Made by a program: the position numbers and the translations under genes. The notes under the pieces were generated by a model that was given only the letters and a program-made list of their open reading frames with translations, made no database searches and had not been told where the DNA came from. This document shows positions 1 to 10,571 of a stretch of 64,000 nucleotides of DNA, in pieces (within the stretch, counting starts at the first letter, position 1; each line of letters begins with the position of its first letter). The stretch is from Takakia lepidozioides (lineage: Eukaryota; Streptophyta; Takakiopsida; Takakiales; Takakiaceae): the NCBI GenBank assembly GCA_030704615.1, contig CM060731.1, positions 18,662,001 to 18,726,000 on the forward strand. The letters run 5' to 3'.

Positions 1-2
1 AA

Positions 3-1595
3 GCTAATTATCCATATCTTTGGGAGAGAGGAATAGACATAGGGGAATCATCTGGACCTCTCACACCATCAAGATCAAAAAGTGCATCACCTATACCGGA
101 AGAACTAGAGTTGGATGCCACTCCTTCTGTTTCTTTGCAAGAAAGATTAAGGGAATTGGTACAGGAAGAAGATCAATCACGAGGTGAAAGATCTGAGGTA
201 CATCCTTGGATAAAAGACTTGACAGAAATCTTTGATAAGAGTTGGCATGGAACACCAAAAGCAGGAACTCCAGTTTCTGAAGCAGAAGATGAAGAAGGAG
301 ATGAGGATGTGGCAGAGCCAACGGAGAGTTCAGACTCTCCAACACCATTACAGTTGAGTTACATGAGTGAAGAAGAAACCCAAGGGCAGAACTTGGAGGA
401 TGAAAACAGAGAGAAGAAATTGGAAGAGGAAGAATATGAAGAAGTAGACCCAACAGCTGAGGTTGAGACTACAACCAGGACATCCCAACCCGTTGGACCT
501 GGATCAAGTGGAGCACTTGGATCACAGGCCAACGAAGGTGTCGGCTCAGGGGGATCAGGCGGGCTGCCTGGATCTGGCTCTGGGGGGACAGGGAGTGTGG
601 GAAGTAGTGCAACTGAAGCTGGGAATACTGTGAATATCGTGGGGCCAGAAGCAGGGAGTGCTCAAGGGCCACCACTTGGTGGAAGATCCACCACAAAAAC
701 AACAGGTCCAGAAGGACCAGCACCAGCAAGGGTGCCAGCACCTGTCAGTGGGCAGAAGGTAGGGCCACAGATGGCGTTACAACCAACACGGGCAAAACCA
801 CCCTTTCCAATATATTCAGGAAAAGGGGATCCCGATGTACACATTAGCCAATTTGAGCACATGTGTATAGTGAACAATGAGAATGGCGATGATGCCAAGA
901 TGAGACTGTTTCCTTGTTCACTTATCAAGAAAGCAAGTGAATGGTATGCAAGATTCCCTGATAATCATTTCCTAACCTGGAATGGCTTGAATACAGCATT
1001 TCGAAATAGGTTCAGGACAAGTAAAACTGAGGATGAAGTGTATGGAAGTTTACAACAGCTGAAGCAGAAGAAGCATGAAACTGTTGAAGAGTATATGGAG
1101 AAGATGGAATTGATGATGAAAAAGCTGGCTGCAGTACCAGCACCCGGTTTACAGAAGACTTGGTTTGTGAGTGGACTAAGACCAGAGTTGCAGAAGAAAG
1201 TGGATATGTTACCCCATAATACAGTGGAGGAGGCATTTGAAACTGCAAACAGAATTGAGCAATTGGGAATGCTCAGGAGAGAGAAAAAGGAAGATGAGGA
1301 CTCTGAAGATGAGTCAGATGAAGAAGAAGAGCAAGAACTAAAAAGAAAGAGTAAGAGAAAGGAAAAGTTGAAGAGGGATAACTATGAGAAAAGATTGGAA
1401 GAAATCTTGAAGAAGTATGCCACAGAGGCTGCAACACATTGGAGGAAGGGTGTATGGTGTGCAAAGTGCCAGAATGAAGGCCATACCACTACAGAATGCC
1501 ACATGAAGGAGAAACACTGTACTATCTGTAAAATGGATAACCATTCTACTGAGAATTGTTACTACAACAGAAAGGACAGCTGCAAGAGAACCTAG
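3..1595 (+). CDS. gag: RT-1 Gag, N-terminus outside window
   Basis: Gag forms the retrotransposon particle and binds its RNA. The frame is open from base 3, so the true start is to the left; the related copy at 46,945 (- strand) shows that it begins about 40 codons upstream. The N-terminal third is acidic and low in complexity, followed by a Gly/Ser-rich linker at about 535-620. The conserved retrotransposon Gag core spans roughly 800-1,260 and includes ASEWYARFPDN. An acidic-to-basic stretch follows, then two zinc knuckles, CAKCQNEGHTTTEC and a CxxCx4Hx4C variant starting CTICKMDNH. The frame ends at TAG (1,593-1,595), but the same frame resumes immediately and encodes a third knuckle and the protease, so Gag may be longer if the stop is read through or is a mutation. 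Confidence 0.85.
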   Translation, partial: ANYPYLWERGIDIGESSGPLTPSRSKSASPIPEELELDATPSVSLQERLRELVQEEDQSRGERSEVHPWIKDLTEIFDKSWHGTPKAGTPVSEAEDEEGDEDVAEPTESSDSPTPLQLSYMSEEETQGQNLEDENREKKLEEEEYEEVDPTAEVETTTRTSQPVGPGSSGALGSQANEGVGSGGSGGLPGSGSGGTGSVGSSATEAGNTVNIVGPEAGSAQGPPLGGRSTTKTTGPEGPAPARVPAPVSGQKVGPQMALQPTRAKPPFPIYSGKGDPDVHISQFEHMCIVNNENGDDAKMRLFPCSLIKKASEWYARFPDNHFLTWNGLNTAFRNRFRTSKTEDEVYGSLQQLKQKKHETVEEYMEKMELMMKKLAAVPAPGLQKTWFVSGLRPELQKKVDMLPHNTVEEAFETANRIEQLGMLRREKKEDEDSEDESDEEEEQELKRKSKRKEKLKRDNYEKRLEEILKKYATEAATHWRKGVWCAKCQNEGHTTTECHMKEKHCTICKMDNHSTENCYYNRKDSCKRT

Positions 1596-3080
1596 GCAAG
1601 TAGGGTGCATCAGGTGCAGCCCCAGCCAAGAAGAAATAATGATCAGGACCACTATGGTAGGTCTGGTGGTTATAACAATGGCATGGAAGGGAGAGGTAAT
1701 TCAAGAGGGAATTACCAAGGAAATTCCAGAGGCAACTATCAGGGTAATCCAAGGGGGAATTACCAGCCCGGGAATCAGGATTATAGAAATAATCCAAGAC
1801 CAGACCAAGGGCGAGGACCCAATGGTGAAGAGCTATGTTACTATTGTAATCAGCCAGGACATCGCAAGGCAGCCTGTTCATTCTGGATAAGACACCAGAA
1901 TGAGATGAGAGCTCCTGTGAATGAGGGCCCAGTGGTGGCAGCTCACATGGTTAGGCCATGTGTTGTACCAGAAGTAAGTACAATGATAGTAACAAGAAGT
2001 AAAGCCAAACTAATACCTCCAGTAGAAGAGGAAGAAGATGAGACTGGAAGTGGCAATGATATGCCTGAAGATGAAGAGACTTGGAAAGATGAGAAGGAAC
2101 TGCACAAGGAAGTGGCAGATACTATAAGGGAAATGCAAAAGAGTACGGATATTCCTGTGGCAGATTCCTCTGATTCGGATGGAGAAAAAGAGGGGAGTGA
2201 GGAAGAAAGGAAAAAAGAAGATGCAGACATGCAAAGTAATGAAGAGACTTTGGCTGAAGTAATATGTCAGACCAAAGCAGAAATTACCATTGGACAGCTA
2301 TTAGCTGTGGCACCTTATTGTAGGCACAGGCTGTATCAGGCAATCAATCGAATTGCCCAAGAGACAGGAAACACAGACCTGAACAGCAAGGTGACCAGTT
2401 ATAATGTGAAGCCGGAAGGGCGAGAACCAGTCATGGACTTTGATGATTCTATGCCAGTAATCCAATTGAGAATTGGAAGCACAGAACTAACTGATGTACT
2501 GATAGATGGTGGTTCTGGAGTAAATATCATGACAGACCAATTAAGGAAGAAGCTTGGTCTAAGTAACATGAAACCAGCCCCATTTACAGTAACAATGGCA
2601 GATCAAAGAAGTGTACAGCCATTGGGATTAATAAGAGGAGTTAAGATACAGATACAGAAAATGATCTTTATGATCACAGTAACTGTATTAAAAATGGATG
2701 AAGTCATGGAGGCTTACTCCTTATTATTGGGACGTCCGTGGCTGAAACAGGCCAGGGTATTCCATGACTGGAATTCTCAGTTACTAACTGTGCATAATGG
2801 GATGCACGAGATACAAATTACCACAAAGAAATCTAGTAGATTACCTGCTACAAGAAGACCTCGAGGAGTCAGAGAGTATGACTGGAGGGGAGGACTGGAT
2901 GAGGAGCAGGAAGCTACCCTATTTGCTGCACACCCAGAATGGGAGCAGGTTGCAGAGATGCGGCTGGAAAGCCTAAGTTGTTTGAGAGGTATCTGCTGTG
3001 GTGTAGTGACAGCAACACCAATTGAAGAGGAAACCAACTGTTACCCCCACATTTCTATGAAGAAAAGGAGGGAGAGATAG
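1596..3080 (+). CDS. pro: RT-1 third zinc knuckle and aspartic protease
   Basis: This segment is in frame with gag, behind a single TAG. It begins with a basic Asn/Gly/Arg-rich stretch (GNSRGNYQGN-type repeats, about 1,690-1,790), then a zinc knuckle CYYCNQPGHRKAAC at about 1,837-1,880, an acidic linker, and a retropepsin-like domain. The protease active site reads LIDGGSGVNIM (about 2,500-2,530), with DGGS in place of the usual D-S/T-G, a variant seen in plant Gypsy elements. The flap and ILG-like region is LLLGRPWL (about 2,722-2,745). The frame runs into a stop at 3,078-3,080 after a C-run at about 3,043-3,047. Past that point the protein continues in another frame, so a one-base indel there probably separates protease from reverse transcriptase. 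Confidence 0.8.
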   Translation, partial: ASRVHQVQPQPRRNNDQDHYGRSGGYNNGMEGRGNSRGNYQGNSRGNYQGNPRGNYQPGNQDYRNNPRPDQGRGPNGEELCYYCNQPGHRKAACSFWIRHQNEMRAPVNEGPVVAAHMVRPCVVPEVSTMIVTRSKAKLIPPVEEEEDETGSGNDMPEDEETWKDEKELHKEVADTIREMQKSTDIPVADSSDSDGEKEGSEEERKKEDADMQSNEETLAEVICQTKAEITIGQLLAVAPYCRHRLYQAINRIAQETGNTDLNSKVTSYNVKPEGREPVMDFDDSMPVIQLRIGSTELTDVLIDGGSGVNIMTDQLRKKLGLSNMKPAPFTVTMADQRSVQPLGLIRGVKIQIQKMIFMITVTVLKMDEVMEAYSLLLGRPWLKQARVFHDWNSQLLTVHNGMHEIQITTKKSSRLPATRRPRGVREYDWRGGLDEEQEATLFAAHPEWEQVAEMRLESLSCLRGICCGVVTATPIEEETNCYPHISMKKRRER

Positions 3081-4106
3081 AAATCCTAGAAGAACCAGCC
3101 ACTGTGAGCTTAAAGGATGAAGTGGTGACTGGTTGGACAATCACAGCTGATGAGCAGGTGAGAGAAGTAAATGTGGGAACTCAGGAGGAACCGAGAATGG
3201 TGAAAGTAGGAGCTGATTTGGAGCCAAGTTCTTCGAAGAAGCTAAAAGCTTGTTCATCAAATACAGAGATGTATTTGCTTGGAGCTATGAGGATCTAAAA
3301 GGGATACCACCTGAAGTCTGTCAGCATAAAATTGAACTGGAACCAGGGTCAGTACCAATCAAGCAGGCGAGGTATAGAATGAATCCCAACTACGCACAGA
3401 AGGTTGGAGAGAGATAAAGAAGTTGGCTGAGGCTAAGTTTATATACCCAATAGAGTATACAACTTGGTTGTCACCCATTGTTATAGTTCCCAAGAAGAAT
3501 GGCAAACTAAGAGTATGTGTGAACTATAAGAAGCTGAATGCTTGTACGAAGAAAGATCCTTTCCCTTTGCCATTCACAGAAGCAGTATTAGACACTGTGG
3601 CAGGCCATGAGATGTACTCATTCATGGATGGCTTCAGTGGTTATAATCAAGTGCAAGTGGCAGAAGAAGACCAAGGGAAAACAGCTTTCATCACAGACTG
3701 GGGGGCTTATGCATACAAAGTCATGCCCTTTGGACTTTGTAATGCACCAGCGACCTTTCAGAGAGTGATAAGTGAATCTTTTCAAGAGTATCTGGATGAT
3801 TTCATGCAGGTGTTTTTGGATGATTTCAGTGTGTACAGCTCTAAGAATGAGCACTTGCATAAATTGGAGTTATGCCTGGCCAGATGCAGGATGAGAGGTC
3901 TGGGCTTGAACCCAGAGAAGTGTACTTTCTGTGTGAACTCAGGGGTGCTTCTGGGACACATTGTGTGTAAGAAGGGACTCCTTGTGGATCCCAGGAAGAC
4001 AGAGTCCATTAAAGTCTCTCCACCACCAGTGAATGTTAAGAGTTTAAGGAGATTCCTTGGGCAAACCAGTTATTACAGAAGATTTGTCAAAAGTATGCAC
4101 AAATAG
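3081..4106 (+). pseudogene. pol: RT-1 reverse transcriptase, frameshifted
   Basis: Reverse transcriptase copies the element RNA into DNA. The linker continues in frame 2 to about 3,230, shifts again (the sequence around 3,230-3,400 encodes a typical pre-RT segment with DVFAWSYEDLKG), and shifts once more near 3,405. The main block at 3,423-4,106 is clean: IVPKKNGKLRVCVNYKKLN, the FMDGFSGYNQV motif, MPFGLCNAPATFQR, and the active site FLDDFSVYS at about 3,815-3,840 with both catalytic aspartates present. The frame stops at 4,104-4,106, where a one-base loss in an A-run near 4,088 throws off the join to RNase H. Confidence 0.85.
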
Positions 4107-4822
4107 CAGCACCATTGAGCAAGCTTCTGAAGAAAGATGCAGTGTTTGCATGGACAGCTGAATGTCAACAGGCGTTTGAGGAACTTACACTGTCAGTAAC
4201 AACTACACCTGTGCTGATTAACCCTCACTGGCATGTAGTATTTCATGTTCACTGCGATGCATCAGGAGAAGCGTTGGGAGCGGTGTTAGCCCAGAATGTT
4301 ACAGGGAATATAGATTCACCTGTGTACTATGCTAGCCGGTTGATGAACAGTGCTGAGAGGAACTATAGCACAACGGAAAGAGAAGCATTGGCAATGATCT
4401 ATGCAGTGAAGAAATTCAGGCATTACCTATTGGGAAGAAAGTTTATGTTTTATGTGGATCACCAGGCTCTGATATATCTGGTGAACAAACCTTTGATAAG
4501 TGGAAGGATAGCGAGGTGGTTAATAATCTTGCATGAGTTTGAGTTCGAGGTTATTTACAAGCCTGGCCGTTTGCATCTTGTGGCAGATCATTTGTCACGA
4601 CTAACAACAGGAGAGGCCGCCACAGGAGTGGACGATCAGTTACCTGATGCGAGTTTATTTGTAATGGAGGTGCAAGGAAGTGCAGATGAATGGTTAGATT
4701 GGCAGTGGCCAATCAGATACTACCTTGCTCATGGTCAGTGCCCACCTAGTTATGGTAAGGAGCAGAGAAGAGAATCGCTATCAAGCTTTACCTTATACTA
4801 TGGTAGGAAGCAGAATGTATAA
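4107..4822 (+). pseudogene. pol: RT-1 RNase H
   Basis: RNase H degrades the RNA of the RNA-DNA hybrid. After the tail of the reverse transcriptase connection domain, the RNase H fold is recognised by HCDASGEALGAVLAQ (first Asp), ERNYSTTEREALAMIYAVKKFRHYL (catalytic Glu and helix, written here only by its ends ERNYST and RHYL), FYVDHQAL (second Asp) and VADHLSRL at the end. The segment is uninterrupted from 4,115, but its frame differs from those of both the reverse transcriptase and the integrase. The shift into the integrase frame lies near 4,750. All catalytic residues are intact. Confidence 0.8.
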
Positions 4823-6176
4823 GTTAGGACCAGATGGGGTACTAAAACGATGCTTGTACCACCATGAAGTAAATAAAGTCTTGGAGGAAGTTCATAAAGG
4901 AGTGGCTGGAGGTCATTTTGGAGAAGAGACTACCAGTAGAAAGATACTACTCGCAGGATACTGGTGGCCTACTTTGTTCAAAGATGTACATGAGTATTGT
5001 CAGAAGTGTGATGAATGTCAGAGGCTAGGACCTTTGCAGAGATCTGGAAGAATGGCCTTGCATCCTACAATGCCTACGGAACCATTTCAGAAATGGGGAC
5101 TAGACTTTGTTGGACCAATTAATCCACCATCCAAGAATACACAAAACAGGTACATAATTACAGCCACTGATTATACTACAAAGTGGGTGGAAGCTAAAGC
5201 TTTGAGGGACAACACAGCCAAGTCCACAGCAAGGTTCCTGTACGAGAACATACTTACACGATTTGGATGTCCCTTAGAATTTATCAGTGATCAAGGAAGT
5301 CACTTCATGAATGAGACCATTGAGTTATTGACTAAAGAGTTTATGATTGTGCATAGAAAGAGTACAACATATTACCCACAGGGTAATGGACAGGCAGAGG
5401 CTACCAACAAAATACTATGTACTATCTTGGCTAAGATAGTCAATGCAAACAGAACGGATTGGGATACAAAGCTGCTGACAGCTTTATGGTCATACAGGAC
5501 TTCGTATAAAGTCACCACAAAGTATACACCATTCCAATTAGTTTATGGTATGGAAGCCTTACTTCCAGTGGAATTCCTGTTACCTACCATGAGAACGGAG
5601 TGGGGAAAAAGAATGGAATTGCAAGACTCCATCAAGGTCAGGAAACATGAATTATACCATGTGGAAGAAGTACGTGCTGATGCAGCTGATAATATGACCA
5701 GAATTCAGATGAAGAGAAAGGAACAGTTTGATGAAGGCAAGTTAAAGACTTTTAAGACGGGGGATTTGGTTCTATGGTTGCAGAAGAAAGGAAAGATTCA
5801 AGCTTCTAAGCTTAAATCACCATGGAAAGGACCTTATGTCATACAAAAGATGTATGATAACAACACAGCCATGTTACAAACCATTAACAAAGAAATGCTG
5901 GGAAGAGTCAATGCAAATAAGTTGAAGGGGTACAGTGGTATCCATGACAAACCCCTGCAGCATGATTTGCATGTTGAACCGCAAGAGCAGTCACGGGCTG
6001 CACCAGTGTTACGAACGGAGTATGGAACACTTGTCGCTAGGCCCAGTATATATGACCGGGGTGGGCAAAACAAACGTGACACAGCCTATCACAGCCCATC
6101 ACGGCGTGACACAGCCTATCACAGCACAGCCCACACGGCGTTACACAGCCTATGCACACACCCCTCACAAACGTGA
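4725..6176 (+). CDS. int: RT-1 integrase
   Basis: Integrase inserts the cDNA into the host chromosome. The HHCC zinc-binding domain is present (His pair in YHHEV and GGHFG, cysteines in CQKCDEC, about 4,855-5,030). The catalytic core has Asp in WGLDFVGPI, Asp in FISDQGSHF and Glu in NGQAEATNK. The C-terminal GPY/F module reads SPWKGPYVIQKMYD at about 5,815-5,860. I see no chromodomain. The frame stays open past the true end and runs into the CACAGCC repeat, so the last about 60 residues are probably not part of the functional protein. The part upstream of about 4,755 overlaps the RNase H frame and is a shadow. This is the best-preserved pol domain of RT-1, and a broken near-identical copy sits at 31,229-32,329. 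Confidence 0.85.
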   Translation: MLMVSAHLVMVRSREENRYQALPYTMVGSRMYKLGPDGVLKRCLYHHEVNKVLEEVHKGVAGGHFGEETTSRKILLAGYWWPTLFKDVHEYCQKCDECQRLGPLQRSGRMALHPTMPTEPFQKWGLDFVGPINPPSKNTQNRYIITATDYTTKWVEAKALRDNTAKSTARFLYENILTRFGCPLEFISDQGSHFMNETIELLTKEFMIVHRKSTTYYPQGNGQAEATNKILCTILAKIVNANRTDWDTKLLTALWSYRTSYKVTTKYTPFQLVYGMEALLPVEFLLPTMRTEWGKRMELQDSIKVRKHELYHVEEVRADAADNMTRIQMKRKEQFDEGKLKTFKTGDLVLWLQKKGKIQASKLKSPWKGPYVIQKMYDNNTAMLQTINKEMLGRVNANKLKGYSGIHDKPLQHDLHVEPQEQSRAAPVLRTEYGTLVARPSIYDRGGQNKRDTAYHSPSRRDTAYHSTAHTALHSLCTHPSQT

Positions 6177-6320
6177 CACAGCCTATCACAGCCCTCACGG
6201 CACGGTCACAAGCCTATCACAGCTTACCACAGTGCAAAAACACAGCCTCTCATCATACAGCGTAACACAGTATGACACAGCCTGTCACAGCTCAACACAG
6301 CTACTAAAGTTACACGATCC
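6060..6320 (+). repeat. Degenerate CACAGCC tandem array behind the integrase
   Basis: About 260 bases built from short units such as CACAGCCTATCACAGCCC and CGTGACACAGCCTAT. The same short motif builds a larger array inside the RT-1 LTR (10,690-11,030) and, in reverse orientation, the LTR of the second copy at about 48,190-48,400. No gene is seen from here to about 6,776. Confidence 0.85.
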
Positions 6321-6776
6321 ATAGAATCAGTGACAAGTGGACACATAAAAACTTCAGGAAAATGGCTGAAGGAAGAAGAAACGGAAATTAATTTAAAAAT
6401 AGACACGTGGAGGTCAGGGTGCGACACACAGCAGAGAATGAAGTGCAAGGACAGGTGTCAAAAAGAAAGAGGACAAGAACGGCCGTCAAAAGGGATGAAA
6501 GGCGGGCCCATTAATGAATACGGAAAAAGGGAAACAGAACGAACGGCAAGTACAGAAAAACTGAATTCATGTCGCATGTGTGATCCTAGTGGACTATCCA
6601 ACAGGGAAAGTCCACTAAAGAAGATAAAAGTTAAAATCCAGTCACAGCGGATACAGCCAATAGAAAACCAGAGAAATGATCAAGAAAATGGAGGGAAATT
6701 AAGCGCAAGAGGCGGCGTCGTTCTGAGTAACGGGCGTCTCGACAGGACAGGCCATAAATGCTATAACTTGGAAACT

Positions 6777-8108
6777 ATGGAGGAACTAACAGACTATACG
6801 CTCGCAATATTACTTACGCAATGGCAGAGACACGAAACGAAAGAGCAGAGCTTTTCTCTTGAACAATGCTTGCAAGCCCCGCAGGCTTACAAGAGATTAC
6901 CCATAGCTTTCTGCGGCAACCATACGTTTCTGCTTTGTGCACTACAGGCATTCCTGCAGTTGTTACAGCCAAAGCAGTTCTGTGAGTCTAAGATGAAGAG
7001 AGTGAGAGGAATGGAGGAAATCAGGGTGAAGAGCACCACAATTCTGCAGAAACAAACGATGGCTACCCCACAGGCGATAAAGATACTGAAGGAGCTGAGA
7101 TTGGAAGGATTGCAAAGCATGGATTGGACACTACACCATAGACAGTACATGTTACAATTTTTGCAGAACTTTGAGCCAAAGACAGGAACAACAACGGTGA
7201 AGGGAGTTGAATTAATGATTACTCCCCTATACCTCCAGCAATTGTTTCGATTGCCAGCAGGTCATGTGTATGTGGAGGAACACAGGGAAAGACTGCAAAT
7301 AGGGGATTTATTCCAAGAAGGAGTTTCTTTAAAACTCAGGTTATGCTTGTACCAAAGCTGTGTACCCAGGGTTAAAAGACATAGGCCAAGTATTGAACGT
7401 TCTGATTGCCCTGAAACAGAACCAACAATATTTGAGCAGATCCTTCACAGAGGAAATCCTCAAAGGCTTGAAGGGACAAGAGGTACCATGGGCGGACATA
7501 ATGTACAACGCACTGGTAGAGGAGATGAAAAGATTACAAGGTACTACCGCAAAATCTCCTATCATAGTGTCTGGCCCAATCATTGCTCAAATAATCCTTA
7601 GTTCTGGCATACTTAATGCACAGAAAGGAAGGAAATGGGAGTGTTTGAGCCAGAAACAACTGCAATGGAAGAGCAAGGCTCTTCACACAGTGAGGGTGGA
7701 CTAGCAGCACAACCCGAGACTAAGAGGCAGAGAAGGGGAAAGACTGTAGTGGCGGATCCACTGGCTTCACGGATTCCGCATGATAATGTTTCCCAAGCTC
7801 ATGACCAGGAAGGGGCACAGCAGCACAAAAGAATGTTATTACTGGAAGCAGGACCTTCAGAGAGGGAGGAAGAAGTTACTTCTGCATCACAGCCAACACA
7901 GCCACTTGAACGACTTGTCACAAGGTCACAAGTTATCCATGCAGCTCAACCCGAAATAATTGATTTGGAAAGTGAAGGGATAGATATTCCAACTACAGAA
8001 CAGATAGTGGCAGAAATAGAGAAAGGGGACCTTCTCTATGAATATTCTGGTCTGGTCAAGCAGACAGAAATCCCAGAGGTGCAACAGTTGCCCAAAGAGA
8101 AATCCTGA
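6777..8108 (+). pseudogene. RT-1 extra 3' coding region, first part
   Basis: This lies behind the integrase, where Athila- and Tat-like plant Gypsy elements carry additional open reading frames. The first ATG with coding character is at 6,777 (MEELTDYTLAILLTQWQRH). The encoded protein has a hydrophobic helical segment, a block reading ELMITPLYLQQLFRLPAGHV (about 7,210-7,270) and, from 7,635, an acidic, Gln/Ser-rich segment with a basic patch KRQRRGK. At least two frameshifts (near 7,345 and 7,625) join three frames, so it is broken here. I do not recognise a family; resemblance to the Athila ORF class is one of position only. Confidence 0.5.
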
Positions 8109-8110
8109 GG

Positions 8111-10534
8111 TACATATAATGCACACACCTGTGTCGGAGGTACCACACGGAAGGCCATGACACTGTAGCACCGGTCATAAATGAAGTAGTTCAGGAAGAA
8201 AATCCGGTGGGACAATGGTCTGAATGGTTAGTGAGACATCATACTGTTGAAGATCGGGAGGAACAGCAGCAACCTCACCATGATGACCCTCAACAGGCAA
8301 TGCTGATGAGTTCCATAGGCAGGACACTTAATTTGTTGGGGACTTATGTCAAAACCCATGTTCCACTTACCCCATTGACAGCCTTGAAAGAAGAACTCAG
8401 GAAGGAGTTTGAGGCTCGACTTGCCACTGAGTGTGCAAACAAGGTCGATGAAGAGGTCACTCTCAAGATGAAGCAGGACTTGGCCAATACAGAAATGGCT
8501 TTGCAATTGGCCAAGCAACAATTGATTGAGGCAGGCCTCGCGCAAGACCAGTTGCACGAAGCACATAAGCAACAGCTATACCAAATGCAGGTGCAGCATG
8601 AAAGCAAGTTGCAAGAACTGAATGCACTACATACGGGTTGCAGACAGTGCATAACGGATGGCGATACAATGCGCTACATTTACAACTATGCTTGACCAAT
8701 CAACAAAAGAAATAAACAGTCAAGCGGAAAAATGTACGAAGGCAGAAGAGAGAATGTGGAGCACATGAAGCTCATTGTCGATATGAAGAATACAATCTGT
8801 CGCAATGAAGATACTCTCAAGCAATACAGCAGATGGAAGCTGAGAATGAGAAATACATCGTGGAGTTGCAACAACCCATCGTGGCCAATAGAAATGACAT
8901 CGCGGTCAAGTAACAAGGCTTCGAAGAAGCCAATAATCTACTTGCTGCCTATGCGCATTGGTTGAGCCACAGGCGAAGCGCATGAAGGCTTTACAACAGC
9001 AGTTGGAATTGTATAAGCTAAGAGAGGAGCAAACTCTCAGGGGAACCACAAGCAGCTTGTGGATAACAGCCTTATGCAGGTCTGGTTAGCACAAGGGCCA
9101 GTAGAGGGCAAAGCCCCACGGAAGCTCACCCAAAGCGAGAATGAATGAGCTCAGACTGCAGGTGCAGAACATTGCCACAACTACTATAGACAATGTCTAT
9201 AGTAGGATAGCAGAGTTACAAGAGGATGTAGACGGACTCCAGACTCAAGTGGAAGACCTCACTTCAAACATCGACCAAAGAGTCTATATCCCTCAGGAAC
9301 AGCTAATGGCTTCTTATTTGCAAGCCAGACTCTGGCTTTTCAGTCTTCACAGGAGGTGCAGGAGATGCCAATGTACAGGAACCGTACCACACCCCCCACA
9401 ACAGGTCAGTGTACCAGTAGCTGAACCTGTGGTTACACACACCACACCACAGCCACCACAGCCGGAGGTATGGGGCAATGCAGCTTTTAACCCACCTAAA
9501 ACTCCAGCTGCCAGGGAGTACAGTAGGGCTATGATTATGCCCTTCAACCAAATTCCATCATGTTGGATTTGCTTGGAAAGAATTTAGTCCTCCGCAGTCA
9601 TTCGCCATTACTACCAAATCATGCGTATTTGGCTGCCAGTGGCAACCAGGACTAAAGTTCTTCCAAACAATCGACATATTGAAGATCATCACTTTGCACA
9701 ATACTGGCACGAGGCAAGGTACCATGTTGAGGGAATTGGTTGCTTTCCAGGTTGTACATGGACTCATTTATACCAAGACCAAGAGATAGCAAGTATTGTC
9801 ATGGGGTGCGGGCTATACTACGCTGCTTGTTTTTCTGATACGTTACCACATAGAGCAACAAAAGATGCAAGCACGCTTTTCAAAGTTACTCCAGTGGAGA
9901 TCATTGGGTATTAACCGTTCTTGCCACCTTCATCATGTACCGATATGACCCAAAAGTTATGATACAGAAGGATTCTCAAATTCGTTCATGGTTTCAAGCA
10001 GCCTGCAACAATTTGTCAACACAGAAATTCGGACTTGATGACATTTTCTATAAGGGACATATCGCATGGAAATACTTGCACGCTGCACCAGTAATTGGTA
10101 CCCCACTCATCTGGACAGACAAGGAGCTCAGTGTCTACACCAATTTTGCTGTTCAACGGTTACACCAGGTTGTAAAATGCAAACTTCCAGACATGGTAGG
10201 ACAGCATTGTATGCCCCAGATGATTCCACAAAAAGTTCGAAAATTAAAACACCTGAGAGGCGATGAGGATTCTGATACAACTGTTTCTTCACAAAATTCT
10301 TTTGACATGGGAGAAGACTATGCAATTCAGATGGAAGAGAAGAAACAAAGGGGATCTCCTATGCCGGATAGATTACCTCGATATCAGCCTCCAGAAGGCC
10401 TCACTTATCCAGGTAGTGATCAACCATCTCCATCAACCAGAGACAGACCTCGGGCTCGTACACACAGCCCACCACGAAACTCTCAACGTCAACAAGGTGC
10501 TCACTCACAAAGGTTTGCTACTCGGAAACAGTAA
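8111..10534 (+). pseudogene. RT-1 extra 3' coding region, coiled-coil and tail
   Basis: Coding-like sequence continues in several frames. 8,207-8,695 encodes a long heptad-rich coiled coil (LKEELRKEFEARL, then DLANTEMALQLAKQQLIEAG). 8,732-9,590 contains a further helical segment (ITTIDNVYSRIAELQEDV-type) and a Pro/Gln/Val-rich stretch. 9,621-10,534 ends in a basic Ser/Arg/Pro tail (about 10,340-10,534) that stops just before the polypurine tract. Several frameshifts interrupt it. I assign no function; coiled coil plus basic tail would fit a nucleic-acid-binding accessory protein, but that is a guess. Confidence 0.45.
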
Positions 10535-10555
10535 ACCGTGAGGACACGGCTTTTT

Positions 10556-10568
10556 GAGGGGGAAGGGG
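10556..10568 (+). other. Polypurine tract of RT-1
   Basis: GAGGGGGAAGGGG lies three bases before the TG that opens the 3' LTR. It is the expected plus-strand DNA primer. Confidence 0.8.
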
Positions 10569-10571
10569 TAA

